A model generated the notes under the pieces. The model was given only the letters and a program-made list of their open reading frames with translations. It did no database searches and was not told the origin of the DNA. 64,000 nucleotides of DNA from positions 1,922,001 to 1,986,000 of the forward strand of contig JAEVLN010000004.1 in assembly GCA_018350325.1 (NCBI GenBank). The letters are read 5' to 3'. Shown piece by piece: positions 33,501 through 45,735 of this stretch. Each line of letters begins with the position of its first letter. Within the stretch, counting starts at the first letter, position 1. The translations under genes and the position numbers were made by a program. Origin of the DNA: Globodera rostochiensis. Taxonomy: Eukaryota; Nematoda; Chromadorea; Rhabditida; Heteroderidae.

Positions 33501-35253
33501 TACCAGAAAATCGTTGGACCCCCCCCCCCCAACTTCCTGGAATGGCAATTCCAACAAAAAACGAAAAAGAGTACCTATAAGACTCATCGAAAATGCCGAA
33601 TACCGTTTTCCTCAATTAGTAACCCTCTCTAATTAGGGGGGGGGGGTGACAAATAGAAGCCCCCGAGGCAACTATTAATAGGGGAAAAATACGGTAATAT
33701 AATCCACGAATTTTCACACCTTAAATTCGCCCTTGTTGTCCGTCCATTGGATCAACTGCGGGTACTCGTTGTTGGCTAACAGTTCCAACAAAAATTGCCA
33801 AAGTGTGACGTTCGAATCCGCGCCAGCCGCTGCTGCAGCAGCAGCAGCAGCGGCGGCAGCAGCCGAACCGGAATGTGCCGGCGGCAACGGTTGCAGAACA
33901 GCGGCAGAATTATTTGCGTTCGAGAACATCAACGAGTACGGGGAATGCCCTCCGGCGTTGGCCATTTGTTGTTGCTGTTGTGCCGAAAGTTTGGACGATG
34001 CCGATGACGCTCCACAAAAGTCATGATGGACTGCTGCTGATGACGGCATGGCCGAGGAGTTGCGCCGCTGAGAAGCGCCGCCATCCGAAGACACATCCGA
34101 CAGTGTCTAAAAGTGCAAGTTCATCAAGTTCATTTAGTCAGAATTTGTGTTTAATGCATTTTGAAGGGATTATCTCCGCCAAAAAGTTTCGATGGATTAA
34201 GCACAATTAAATTTGCCAGGCCCGTGGACCCGCCGAACATTTCTGACTGTTTTTAAAATGTTCCTTTAGGGCAAATGCCATTTTGAAGGCTGAATCATTT
34301 TCGTCAGATTTAAACACAAATAATCCCCTCGGGGGCAGCACTCTCAAAATTTCCCCCCCCCCCCCTCTTACCCAACGCACCTGTTGACTGCCGGCGTCCG
34401 TTGATGCTGCGCGTGAATTGGCGTCATCACCTCTCCGATAATGGCCCTTGCGCTCCATGGTAATGATGCCGTTATGCTTAATTGCTTTGTGCGGTTGTTG
34501 CTGCTCCCGCTCCTCTTCCATCAGTGCCGGGCCAGTCGGCTCAAACTTCCGTGCCAACGGTGTCAACCGGTGCTGGTCAGCAGCGGTGCCGCCGCCGCCC
34601 ATCAACAACAGTTCATGATGTTGCAGACTGGCTGGTCTTGCGTTGCTGTTTGCACCTTTCCATTTGCCGCCAGCATCCATCGACGCGGAGGAGGCCCGCC
34701 TCAGCTGGTGCGGTGCCGGCCGAGCGGAGAAGGCGCGTGGGTTAGCAAAAGTGCCGATGCCGCCGTCAATGTTGTTGTTGTTCATCAACGACGACCCACC
34801 GACAAGGCCGGGATGGGCATTCAGCAAATGAAAGTTGTTGTGCTGATGATGGTGGCTCGTCATGTGTTGTGGAAACGACGGGACAAACGCGTGATGCTGC
34901 TGGTGCAGTACTGAACGTGCCGACAACGACGATGCCGGAGAGGCGCTGCTGTTGTTGGTGATGGTGGTGGACGAGGAGGAAGCGTAGGAGGAGGCCGCCA
35001 TGGTTGATGATGATGTTTCGGAACAGAATTGGACTCGATGCTGGGCCTGTGGCTGTTGATGCTGATGAGATTGCATTGGCACTACTGGCCGAACTTCTTG
35101 ATGTTGGCCACAAGCAGAAACAGCAGGCGGCGGAACCAGGCACTGCTTCAAAATGTCCGGCACCGTTGTGGTTGCGGAACAAAAAATGGATGTCAGATTG
35201 AATGAATGCAACTCGTTTGTCTGGAAAACAACATGATTGAAAATGTGGCACAT
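30586..35253 (-). CDS. lin-1: LIN-1 / ELK-type ETS transcription factor
   Basis: ETS-domain DNA-binding protein that in nematodes is the nuclear target of Ras-ERK signalling. Minus-strand exons: 35253-34381 (start uncertain), 34106-33720, 33419-33146, 33016-32755, 32416-32037, 31828-31511, 31453-30980, 30861-30734, 30660-30586; phases agree and give about 1056 residues, over twice the length of C. elegans LIN-1 or human ELK1. The ETS domain (about 391-471) is split by one intron: [20 protein letters not shown] ... GEFK | [51 protein letters not shown], closest to ELK. C-terminal features are a basic KRKSP, a sumoylation-type VKTEP (about 641-645), many S/T-P sites, and FQFP (about 970), the ERK docking motif shared with LIN-1 and ELK1. 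Poly-His, Gln, Asn, Ala and Thr runs from triplet repeats explain the length. The ATG at 35253 is one option; TTTTCCAG at 35221 could instead be an intron or trans-splice acceptor. Confidence 0.93.
30699..30717. repeat. (GATC)n run in the last lin-1 intron
   Basis: ATCGATCGATCGATCGATCG in the 73-base intron between the last two exons. The run is self-complementary and can form a hairpin; a second run is at 30290-30316, downstream of the gene. Confidence 0.9.
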
Positions 35254-37500
35254 AGTTTTATGGCACAAAAAAGTGCCATCAAAAATGATGAAATTCAAAT
35301 TTAAAATGAGCAAAAACAACAGTTGAACTGCGCCGAGCGCAAAAATGAGTAATCGCGGCTTGTTTGTCGACCATAACGATGGGTGTGAAAAAATGCCATG
35401 GCTTTTTGTAACGGATTTAATTTGCTATTTCGAGGAAATGAACATTTTGTGCCCGCCCCTGTGCCGGCGGGTGACATTGTGCAAAGTTTTGGTTTGCGCG
35501 GCGCGGCACACAACAAAACAACTCACGAGAAGCGAGGTAAAATGCTCACGGGGAAAGTGCCTGCGGCCGTCAGAGAGCGTCGGCATGCATGAAAGGGCGG
35601 CCTCGCCTTGGCAACAGCCCAGCCCCCTAGGGGAGGAGGGAAGGGGAATGGAATGGGAAGATGAAAGAATACGTGGCACTACTACAAATAAGAGAGAGGG
35701 GGGGGGGGGGGGTAGGACAGCGCCGGGGGGGGGGGGGGGGAAATGAGGAGGAAAGGGATCGAAAGAGAACGTAAGGGTTGGGGGAAATAAAGCCCCGGAG
35801 GGGGGGGGGGATAAAGAAGGAAGGACAACAAAAGGACACAGCGCATTTTGTGATAGGGAAATGTGTGGGGGGGGGCAGTACATGGCACGAATAATGCACG
35901 TATTTGGGCCAGGAAGCAATTAAGCAGTCGTCGTGAAGATTTTCTTGTGACTCGGCAAATATATTTTTATTCATTGTTTTTATATTGAGATAGGGGGGGG
36001 GGGAATGAACGGGGGGGGGATGATTTGGCGAAGGTCGACGGCAAAACGGAACAACTGCCGGACGAACGAATTGGACGCCTGGGGGGAGGGAGGGGACTGC
36101 CTGCAGCATTCCCCCCCCCCCTCCTCTTTTTGTTGCAATCAAAGGCATCCGAAGCGATCATTGATCTCCGGAGTCATTAATCCAGTCCCAACTAACCCAA
36201 CCCAAGAAAACGGGGCAGAATTGTACTGATCCTTGATCTCTATGCCAAAGGCATTAATCCTGGAAAATGGGGGTGAACAAAGGCATGACAAAAAGGAAGG
36301 CGCCACCCCCCCCCCCCCCCCCCCTCCCCTCGGGGGCAACACAACAAATGACGGGGCGGGGGGCAACAATTGGCCAAAAGCTAGGGCCCATTCCCACCAG
36401 TAAGTAACAACACACAAACTGTGGCCTACAGTAATTTAAAGAATCTGTAAAGCTAAAATGACGTGCCCTCTATAGATCGATGATCAAAGTTTTGAAGTGG
36501 AACGTTAGAACAGAAAACAACAACAACAATAAACATGCGCACAGATAGCCTTCAAAAGGGGGCAAAATGAAAACCACAAAAGTGAGAAAAAACGCTCCTC
36601 CTTAATTGACTTTTTGGTGAATTGTAAAATGGGGGGGGGCGGACAGATGGAGGGGTACGTTCGGGGGGTTGGGGGAGGCGGGGGGGGGGGAGGGGAGGCG
36701 GGGGGGGGAGGCGGGGAGGGGGGGGGGGAGTTTGTTAAGAGTGATGGGGTGGGTAACACGACGATAGACGGCGGGTGGGGGGAGAACGGTCTGCTTGCTG
36801 CTGTTGCCGCCTTCGCCGGTGTGATGCGAAAAACGAAATTGAGTGGGGGGGGGGGGAGGCGGGGGGGGGGGGGGGGGGGAAGGACATGAACGGACAGAAG
36901 GACGACCGACCGACCGAACGTACGGCGGGCGGGTGGGTGGGTGAGACGGATTGAGTAGAGGAGGAGGAAGAGCACTAATTGAATTTTGGGCAGCGGAAGA
37001 ATGGGTTGATGAGAGGGGAGGGGAGGTGGGGGAGGCGGCTGATGAGCGATAGACAGATTGGCATTGGGGGGGGGGGGGGAGGGGGGGATAGGCATCCGCC
37101 GCCGATAAACGCCGGGCGGGGGGGGGGGGGGGAGTGGACACGCAACGGGGGGCAAAAAGAGGGGGGCGGATAAGGGCATCATTCAACGCTAATCCACAAG
37201 ACAAAGACAAAGATAGATGACCAGCAGATTGATCTGATCGGAGATCAGCGCCGGCACAATTTGTCCACACGCAATGAGGGGGATGGGAATGGGAACGGCG
37301 GAATGCCCGGCCGTCACTGTTGCCGTCGGAACTTCAAATTTTTAAATCCAACAAATCGATTTGAAGTGATCATGAAAGGTGGCATTGTGTCCCGCTGATC
37401 TTTGAACTGGGGAAACGGATAAAATGCCAAAGCACGACTTTTTGATACAAATCTTGAAGCATAACAATGGAAAACTGATGTGCTTATGATGTATGAGTAA
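35254..37500. other. lin-1 upstream spacer with G/C homopolymer runs
   Basis: This region should contain the lin-1 promoter and perhaps a first exon, neither of which can be pinned down. It is crowded with poly-G and poly-C runs (about 35700, 35730, 35800, 36105, 36306, 36340) and, at 36630-37140, G-run/short-linker sequence that opens artificial poly-Pro and poly-Gly frames. CCCCTAGGGG and CCCCTCGGGG palindromes lie at about 35624 and 36327. Confidence 0.5.
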
Positions 37501-38480
37501 GTTTTTTGTCCCTTTTGTGTAAAATAATAACAAAAAATATTTTACATTTTGCTAAGAGGGATCAGAGAGCGCGCGAGAGAGAGAGAGAGAGAAAAGCGGC
37601 AGAGAAGGAAATGCCACGAGCAAAGGCACACACGGAACGGCAGAGCACAGAGAATGTTGCCCAAAATAATTGGCAAATGCCAACCCCGGCGGCGCCGAAG
37701 GCGGCGACAGCAGCGGGGCCACTCTCGAACAAGAAGAAGCGGAAGCAAAAAGCCCTCGAGGAGAGCTCTCTTCCCACACACCGACTGTCCCCACCCCATC
37801 CAATCGCCGCCGGCTATCCTCGCGGCGTCCAGCTTCCTTAAGACGGCGTGTGACGACAACGGCGCCCGGGGGGGGGGGGGGATTCCTATGCCAATGCGAG
37901 CAGTCCAGCCCACTCTTTCCCACCCATAAAGGCATGCTTTTATTGAACAAGCTGGCAGAAAGTGCCGCCAAAACTTCATTATTGTGGATTGCCTACTGAA
38001 CGGAATTGCGCACGGAAACTGGAGGGATTTTTGGGAATCTTTTGTCATCAGAATACCCGCGCCCCCTCTGGCACTCTTTCTGGGGGAGAGGGAAAGGGGG
38101 CCCATTGGTTTGGATGGGGTCCAAAGTGTGGCGGTTGGTGGCCACCGGTGCCGAAAATGTGCGGCGGGCGGACTTCCTGTGTGTGTGCCGCCGGCCGGTG
38201 CCGATGGCGACGGCGACGGCGTCCAGTACGCCGCGACGGGTCCATTTCCGCTCGGTTGGCATAGGCATGGCGCCTTCTTCCGGCCATTTTCCTCACTTTT
38301 GCCACTGAGTGGTTGGGGGTGAGTGGCGGCGGGCACTCGCGAATTGATTCCATTCCAATTTTGTTGTGGAATTTGAGCATTGAAAATTGAAAGCCCCCGA
38401 GGCCATGGGGCCACAGAATGGGGGCGGGGGGTGAAGAGAGCAAAAACGGTGCACACAAAAGGATAAAACTCACCCATTTT
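37501..38480. other. GC-rich region open in all frames; coding status unresolved
   Basis: For about 0.9 kb nearly all six frames lack stops. After a GA dinucleotide run (37570-37592) the plus strand offers a frame with a nuclear-localisation-like KKKRKQK (about 37727-37748), while the minus strand has 311 codons open from 38477. No domain is recognisable in any frame. GC-rich composition alone can produce this, but a low-complexity coding exon, possibly an upstream lin-1 exon on the minus strand, cannot be excluded. Confidence 0.35.
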
Positions 38481-40520
38481 TGGTGTTTTTTTGCAGAAAA
38501 TGTTTGCTTAATCTTTCATCTTTCTCACCAAATATATCCCATCGCGCAATTCTAAAGAATGGCATTGATGCCATTCTTTTTTTTTTTGGTTCAGTGCCAA
38601 CATTTTTTTGAAAAGAGTTAAAACCAAAGCAACAAGCTTTTGGCATTTATTTCGAAGCCTAAGCCAGATGAAAGGTTGGACAGAGAATTTGCCAAAAACA
38701 ATTGGGAAAATGAGTAATAAAAGAAAATGCAATAAATGGGTAAAAATAATGTTCTGGAATGTAATTGAGTGCCAAAATAAACACAAAAGACCATATAGTT
38801 TAAGGTTCAGCACCCGATTGGGGTCGGCGCCTTAGGGGATAATCCCATAAAAATGCCAATGTCCAGTCTAAAAGCACCTCCCGAATTTGATGGGATATGG
38901 CACACTGATGATAATGATGTTGCATATTGACATTGGCACCAACTTTGGCATAATGCCGAAATTGGTGGATGCGATGGCAAAGGCGTAGGCGGCGTTCGGG
39001 GGAAGGGGCAATGCGGGAAGTGAAAGCAATTGCCCCGGGGGGGCGACATTTTATGCATCGGTGGGACGACGTGCAAAAAAAAAAAGTCATCGTTCATTTA
39101 TTTTTGGAAATTAGTGACGGAGTGCAGCAGCACGAAATACGCGGGCACAAAATGTGTGGCATTCGGCAGACAATACGAAATTTTATGGCACGAATTTAAT
39201 ATTTTTTGTGCGCTTTTGTCATTTTCATTTTGGCATTTTGTCTGACATTTGCCCGATATGGAGCTGTCCGTAAAGAACAATGCTTCATTTTTTTAAATTA
39301 ACCAGAAGAATTTTTAAAAAATGCCGAAAATCCATTAATAAAATTTTCAAAATGCCAACCTAAATCCAAATTTTTTTTAAGCGGGCGACTCCAAACTCAA
39401 AACAAAACAAAAAAAAAAGTGATTTGTCCTTGGGGGATGGCTCAACTGCGGCTGGCGCGGTGACTGTCATTTTTCATTCACAAAATTCATGCAAAATCGC
39501 TGGCGGCGGCGGCGGCGGCGGCGGGCGAAAGTCCGTCCATCCGACTGACCGTTAATCGCCCCCCGCCCCCCCCCCCAATTTTTGCTCATTTTTCACTCCC
39601 GTCCCCGCCGGGAATTGTGTCGTGACGTCCGTCCGTTGTGTGTGTGGACAAAACGTCAATTTACATGGGGGGGGGGGGGGAATGGGACATTATTGGCGAG
39701 GCGATGCGCGCACATTTTTTGTGGACAAATATAAAAATGGGGGGGGGGGCGTATCCGGGACGGGACGGACGGACGAGCTGCTTGCTTGCTGCTGCTGGTC
39801 AACAACAGAGTCACGAACCTTCGCAAAGGTCGAGGAGGGGTCAGCGAATGTGCTTTTGTGAATTTCTATTTTAAATTATTTTGTAAAAAGTGTGTTTTTA
39901 ATTTTCAAATAAAAAGCGTCGAAAAAATCCAAACAATTTTTGTGAAGATTTTTAGACGAAATCAAATTGCCGCCATCCTAAGGATGGAAATGGACGGAGT
40001 TGGAGGTGTACATGACATCCACCCCCATGTTGATGGTCCTGACCCGTCGATGGGTCAACCAACGTGGAGGCCGACGGGACGGGGATGTGAAGAATGAGGG
40101 GGGGGGGAATGGATGGCCAACCAACTTTCATCCCCCCCCATCCATTGTTTGGCCTAGTGCTTCCCGCGCAAAATGGTTGGACGGGACGGAATAAAATGGA
40201 CGACGGAAACGTCGTCGTGGTGGAGATGAACACAAAACACTTACAGAGACGGACGGACGGGGGGGGGGTTAAAGGGGGGTTAGGCGAGTTGCACAAAACA
40301 TTGCGCCGCCTCCTCCCGTCGTTGGGGGTGAGGAAGAAAGGAGGAAAGGGAAGAGAAGAAGATGAAGCAGAACAAGAAAGGAAAAAGAAGAAAAAGAAAG
40401 GAAATGGACGCGAGACGACGAAATTGAAACTGACAGAAAGGCGAAGGTCCACCAAAAAGGTTGGGGTCGATTTGATGGTGTGAACACAATTCCAATTGTT
40501 CGCGTTTGCTTTTTGGTTTG

Positions 40521-40588
40521 GACAAAACACCGACCCGACAATACACCGACACTCAGCTGTCGGTGTTATGTCGGGTCGGTGTTTTGTC
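40521..40588. repeat. Hairpin: 31-base inverted repeat, 6-base loop
   Basis: The left arm GACAAAACACCGACCCGACA... (40521-40551) and right arm (40558-40588) are complementary except at the CAATAC/CATAAC step; the loop is CTCAGC. A partial third copy of the outer arm, GTCGGTGTTTTGTC, lies at 40601-40614. It may be a fold-back mobile-element remnant or a hairpin RNA gene. Confidence 0.9.
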
Positions 40589-42227
40589 TTTTTTGGGGGA
40601 GTCGGTGTTTTGTCCGCGCACCGTTTGATTTTTGTAATTTGTTTGAATTAAAATTAAACATAAATTCAATTAAAATGGATTTTTTATTCAAGAAAAAGCT
40701 CAAAGAATTAAATTGAAAATAAATGTAAATTTGTCACATTTAATTTGTCAATTTACAAAAAAAAAGTTTACCCAAGAAGAAACCCACTCACTTGCCTAAA
40801 TTGAATTTAAACCCGTAAATTTTACAGAAATTTGTCAAATTTGATCACGAGAAAATTGTCCCCGCCATTTATAGTCTGACAAATTCACGCGAATTGTGCG
40901 GTATTGTGAAATGGTTAAAACGACAAAATGTACAGAAACCCCCTGGGGGGCGGGTACCATATAAAAGCATTTTTCACTGATTTTTAAGTAAATTTCATGC
41001 GCCGAAATAATGCATCCCCCCCCACCACCACATTCTGCTGGTGTTTGTGATTGTTCAGCCCCGCCGGGCAAAAAGTAAATGAGTGAAATTGTTCGGATTG
41101 GCGGCGGCGGTCGGTGGTGACAGTTTTTTTGCCGCCGTCCCCCCCCCCCCCCTCCCCTCGGGGGGTTTTCTCTCCAAATGCTTTGTGGGGGGGGGGGGTA
41201 AGTTTTGGAATTAAAAAACGACGATTTATTTATTTTGAAGGGGAAAGCAGCTGCAAAAACGGAGGCCGACGCCGCTTCTCCCCGCCCCCCGCCCCATCCA
41301 TTTATTTGGCGTTTCTTTTTTTGGCTTTTTTGCAATTTCATTTCCAAATTTACCGCAAAATTTTGCCGGAAAATGGGCCAAAAATGTTCCGAAATAAACA
41401 ATTTTTGAATGAATAAAAATGGCCGTGGGAGGCGGCAGCCAACGGACGTTCAAAGAACGAAACGACGGGGACAAAATGTGCCATTGTCTGCCGCCACCCG
41501 TGGCGTTCGGTCGGCCACGGCAAATGTGCCAAACTTTTTTTGGCAAAATGAATAATTTAAAAAGCCATTGGATTATAAAAAATTGGTGGATTTAGCCTTT
41601 CACAGCTGCTATGTATTTACTAATTAGTCAGCAGTTTTTGAAATCATTCAGCAAATATTTTTGGGGGGTTCATTTTTATTTTATGTTGAAAGCAAAAATG
41701 TTTAAACATTTGCGGACTGCGTGGTTTTTGGATTAAAAAAAAATTGCAAGAAAAATTCAAAATTTTCAGTGAATTTTTAGAGATTTTGAGTCGAGAATCA
41801 ATAAAAATAAGGACACATTAAGAAGTCGTCAATTATAATTTAAACTGAGCGCAATTATTCACAGCATTTACCCATTCTAAACATTTTTGATTTCCCCTCC
41901 GGGGGTCGCGTAAGGATCACAAAAGTCTGAAGGCAAAATGGACGAATTTGCGTCGCCTTTGGCGGTGTTTGTCCCCTGCGGGTAAATGCCTTGAAGGGAA
42001 GAAGCAACAAAAAACGTAAAAATGCCTGCAGGAAAAGCGGTGAGTTGGTGAAAAGCGGGGGCAAAATTGGGGATGATTATCAATGGGAATGATTGAGAAT
42101 TAATTCTTTCTTTGCCCAAAAAAATGGGGGGGGGGATACTTTTTTCTACAAAACATTTGCCGCTCAATTTGCCCCCCCATTTTGGGGTAAAAAGGCACTC
42201 ACTTTAATAATTTTTGTCTATTTTTTT

Positions 42228-42254
42228 GGGGGGGGGGGGGGGGGGGGGGGGGGG
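42228..42254. repeat. Homopolymer of 27 G
   Basis: Uninterrupted G run preceded by seven T, followed after 40 bases by a second G run (about 42290-42299). Confidence 0.95.
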
Positions 42255-43240
42255 AGGAAATGTTAAGAAATTGGAAATTCGTCGCGCGGGGGGGGGGGGA
42301 CCTTTTAACGTGAATATTATTCTATTTAAACAAATCAAAACAAAATAACAAAAATTGACTGACTGAATGAAAGCGGCGGAAGTCCACCAATTAATTCGCA
42401 TTGGGTAAGGCATCGCCGGAAGGGTGAACAAAATTTGGCCAAATTTGTTTTGCCCATTCCATTAAATATTTGTTCACTCCTCCCCCCCCCCCACCCACAC
42501 TAATTATTTTTTCTAATCATCAGGTTTCGCTTACAATCAAAAAGCCGGAAGTTTGTGGGGCGATGAGATAAATAATTCCATAAATCACCGATTTAATAAA
42601 CAAAGTCCTCAAGAAGGGCTCACACATCGATAAGGACAAAATGGGCAAATAATGTATCGATATCAGTCAATCACTGATCATTCCGATCACTTTTTCGGAG
42701 TAAAATGATCAGTGGGGGGAGGGTAATAGTTGAATTCTTTTACAACTCAAAAACTTAAAATGTTTGGTGGTCAGAAAATTGAAAAAAATGCCAAAAGCAT
42801 TGGTTCAATTAATCAACGCCTAAAAATGGAATAAATATAAAGACACAAAAGGACACCCCGCGTTTAGTCGTTAAAGTGTAAAATTTGTTGGTAAAAAGAG
42901 CTGAAGCAGCAATTGGTACAAATTGTGTCGGCGTAAACAGAAAAAGCGGAAAGGGCAATTGGTGGAGAAGGCAAATGAATGAAAAATGATCGATCAATTT
43001 GAACAGAGTGAAACGCCCGGGGGGGGGTGGGGGGCAGGACACGGAATTGAGACGGACGCCGCAACTATCGGAAATATCACACAAAACAAAATGGCCTCTG
43101 TCGAGCCTTTCTCTCTCTCGAGAGTGGGAAAGAGTGGGAGGCAAAAGTTATGGGGGGTTAACAAAAAACTGTTAACAGCAGATTAGATTAGCCATGCCAT
43201 CCCGCCCCCCCCATCAGTTTGGCAGCACTTATGCGCATTA

Positions 43241-43261
43241 GGGGGGGGGGGGGGGGGGGGG
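43241..43261. repeat. Homopolymer of 21 G
   Basis: Uninterrupted G run starting directly after GCGCATTA. Confidence 0.95.
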
Positions 43262-43800
43262 ACAAGAAATGGAAGGAACGCATTTTGTGGGGATTAAAAA
43301 CAGCCCCGGCAGGCAGATTTTTGTTGTTGAACAGTTTGGGGGGGGGCTGAAGAAGCGCAGAGATTGTGGAAGATAAACGGGGGGGCGGACGGGCAGAAGA
43401 ACTTCTGCTGCAATTGATGAAGAGCATGGATGGGATGGGATTTGACTCGTCTTCTTCTGCTTCTTCCTGGCTGCTTGCTGCGCAGGAAGAAGCCTCCCTC
43501 CCCTCATCCCCCCGCCCCTCTGATTTTGGGGGAGTTGCTGGCAGTCCCCCGCCCCCCTGTCCCCTGAGGGCATGCAGAGATTGCCTCTGCCTTCCCAATC
43601 ATCCCTTCAGGGGCAGCAGCGCATCTTTCCCACCCATCCTGAACGGAAAAAGTGAATTAGGAGAAAGAATGGGATGTGGAGGAGGATGAGGATGAGGAGA
43701 TGGAGATGGACAGGATGTCGTTCTTCCCTCCATTCATTACGCTCATTCTCCCTCCCCTCCCCCTGAGGGAGGCTTCTTCCTTCCTCCCTTAGCCGGATCA

Positions 43801-43827
43801 CCCCCCCCCCCCCCCCCCCCCCCCCCC
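43801..43827. repeat. Homopolymer of 27 C
   Basis: Uninterrupted C run flanked by GGATCA and TTCATTC; equal in length to the G run at 42228 on the opposite strand sense. Confidence 0.95.
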
Positions 43828-43979
43828 TTCATTCATTTCACGTTTTTTTCGCCGTCAAAGAAAGTGAGTGGACCCTGGGGGGGGGGGGGTGTCTAATTGC
43901 CCCCGCTTCCACACTGCAATTTCCCGTCGCAGAGGCTTTTTTCGCGTTGTCCATCCAGTACAGAGAGGATGTGAGGGGA

Positions 43980-44024
43980 AAAGGATGCACTGGAGCAGCA
44001 GCAGGAGGCAAAGGAAGAGGAAAT

Positions 44025-44060
<36 letters not shown>

Positions 44061-44310
44061 AATGAAGCATGGGGGAAGGGAGGAGGAAGAAAGATGGAAA
44101 TGGGCAGGAGGAACAGGAGTCGAATGATAGGAAAAAATGAAGATGAAGAAAAGGAGCAAGAATGAGGAGGAGGAAGAGAAGAAGAAGAGGAGTAAAGGGG
44201 AGGGTAAAAAAGAAAACAAGATGAAGGAATAAAGGAAAGAAGGAGAAGAAACTGAGGATGAAAAGGAGGAACTGAGGAGGAAGAGGAGGAGGAAAAGCTT
44301 GCTTCTTCTT
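43980..44310. repeat. Purine (GGA/GAA) tract
   Basis: About 330 bases almost entirely A and G on the plus strand (AGGAGGAAGAGG-like). It can form triplex DNA. The Ser/Phe-rich open frames on the minus strand are a consequence, not genes. Confidence 0.9.
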
Positions 44311-45280
44311 GCTTCATCCCCCCCCCTGAACATCATCAACCTATTGGCTTCTGATGATGTTCCAGCCCATCAGCAGCAGCGGCGGTGGAGGGGAAGACGG
44401 ACGAGAAATGATGGGCCTTTTTTTATCAGCTGCTTCTTCTGCCGCTGCTGCTGCTGCAAATCCCGTTACATATTCCCTCCTAAAATGATGTTCGATTCGA
44501 ATGGACATTACTTACTCTATAAAGGATGCAAAGAAGAAGCCATTCTCAAAAAGATTGGGAGGAAACGAATTGACGGACGGACGGACGGACTGATCGGAAG
44601 AATTTATTATTGTTGGGAGAGTTGGGAATGAATGAGCGATCACCAGCGGCGGCAGCAGCAGCAGGTTGGAGCGATATGAATGAACTTGTGATTTTGAAGG
44701 TTTTGGGATTTTAGGATTGGACAAAAAATTCTAATTATAATTTGGAGGGGGGGGGGAATCCCATAAAAATCGGCAGAAAGAAAGCAAAGGAAATGGAAGC
44801 AATCAGCAGAAAGACAAAACATATAATCGCCCGACTATGTGACAAATGACAATTTTGGGGACATTTGGAGTTGAAGCAAATTGTGGACCAGCGATCAACG
44901 GGAAGAAGCGGTTGAAAAGCCTAAAAAGAGAGCCGCGCCGCCGGAGGAACAATAACAATAACACCAACAACAACAACATCAAATGGACGGCGGGCGGATG
45001 ATGAGGAAACAGGAAGGGCGAGGAGCGTTGGAACGGACGGAAGGACCCTCGAGGGATATTGGCGGGGGGGGGGGTGACTTCCCGCCGGAGGGGCTTCATC
45101 CTCAGTGCTGTATGGATGTACAGCAGGCGGAGGAGGAAGAGATCCGCCTTCGTTTGCGCCAAGGGCAATCCAATCCAAATGAGGGGAGAAATGGCGGGCG
45201 CAAAGTTGTGAAGAGAGGAGGGGAGGGGAGGAAGTCGTTCCCTCATCAAGGACGGAAGAAAAAGGGGGGGGGGCTCTTTC

Positions 45281-45735
45281 CATCCATTCTTTTCCGATCC
45301 GGCTTGTCCTCTGATGCCATCCCCCGCCCCCTTCCTTAACCTGGCACACCCAGTCCAATGCCATGCCATCCCGATATGCCAACCCGGGGCTTTTCCCATC
45401 CATTCTCTTCCAATCCGGCTTGTCCTCTCATACCATCCCTCCCCCCCCCCTCCTCAACCTGGCACACCCAGTCCAATGCCATGCCATCCCGATATGCCAA
45501 CCCGGGGCTTTTCCCATCCATTCTCTTCCAATCCGGCTTGTCCTCTCATGCCATCCCCCCCCCCCCTCCTTAACCTGGCACACCCAGTCCAATGCCATGC
45601 CATCCCGATATGCCAACCCGGGGCTTTTCCCATCAATTCTCTTCCGATCCGACTTGTCCTCTGCTGCCATCCCTCCCCCCCCCCTCCTCAACCTGGCACA
45701 CCCAGTCCCATGCCATGCCATCCCGATCAGATCAC
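45281..45735. repeat. 116-118 bp tandem satellite, about four copies
   Basis: The unit includes CTTGTCCTCTCATGCCATCC, a C run, AACCTGGCACACCCAGTCCA and ATATGCCAACCCGGGGCTTT. Copies start about 45303, 45419, 45537 and 45653 and differ by a few bases and in the length of the C run. The frames they open (MPCHPDMPTRG...) are artefacts. Confidence 0.93.

Larger units (their letters stand above)
38481..43975. other. Spacer with homopolymers and simple repeats
   Basis: No gene was supported. Contents: GGC trinucleotide run near 39502-39525, G-runs near 39667 and 39739, a purine tract near 40330-40400, the hairpin at 40521-40588, a C-run/TCGGGG palindrome at 41140-41166, very long G and C homopolymers (42228, 43241, 43801), and TGATCA words. 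Longer frames here (for example on the minus strand at 40530-39952) translate to poly-Pro, poly-Phe or poly-Ser. Confidence 0.5.

Noticed and set aside
36505..37270. Two minus-strand proline-rich frames above 220 codons
   Set aside because: They are caused by poly-C runs with short linkers; no stable domain or splice context.
39952..40552. 192-codon minus-strand frame and 129-codon plus-strand frame
   Set aside because: Both depend on a purine tract and G-runs; translations are low complexity.
43838..44339. Ser/Phe/Leu-rich minus-strand frames
   Set aside because: They are produced by the plus-strand purine tract.
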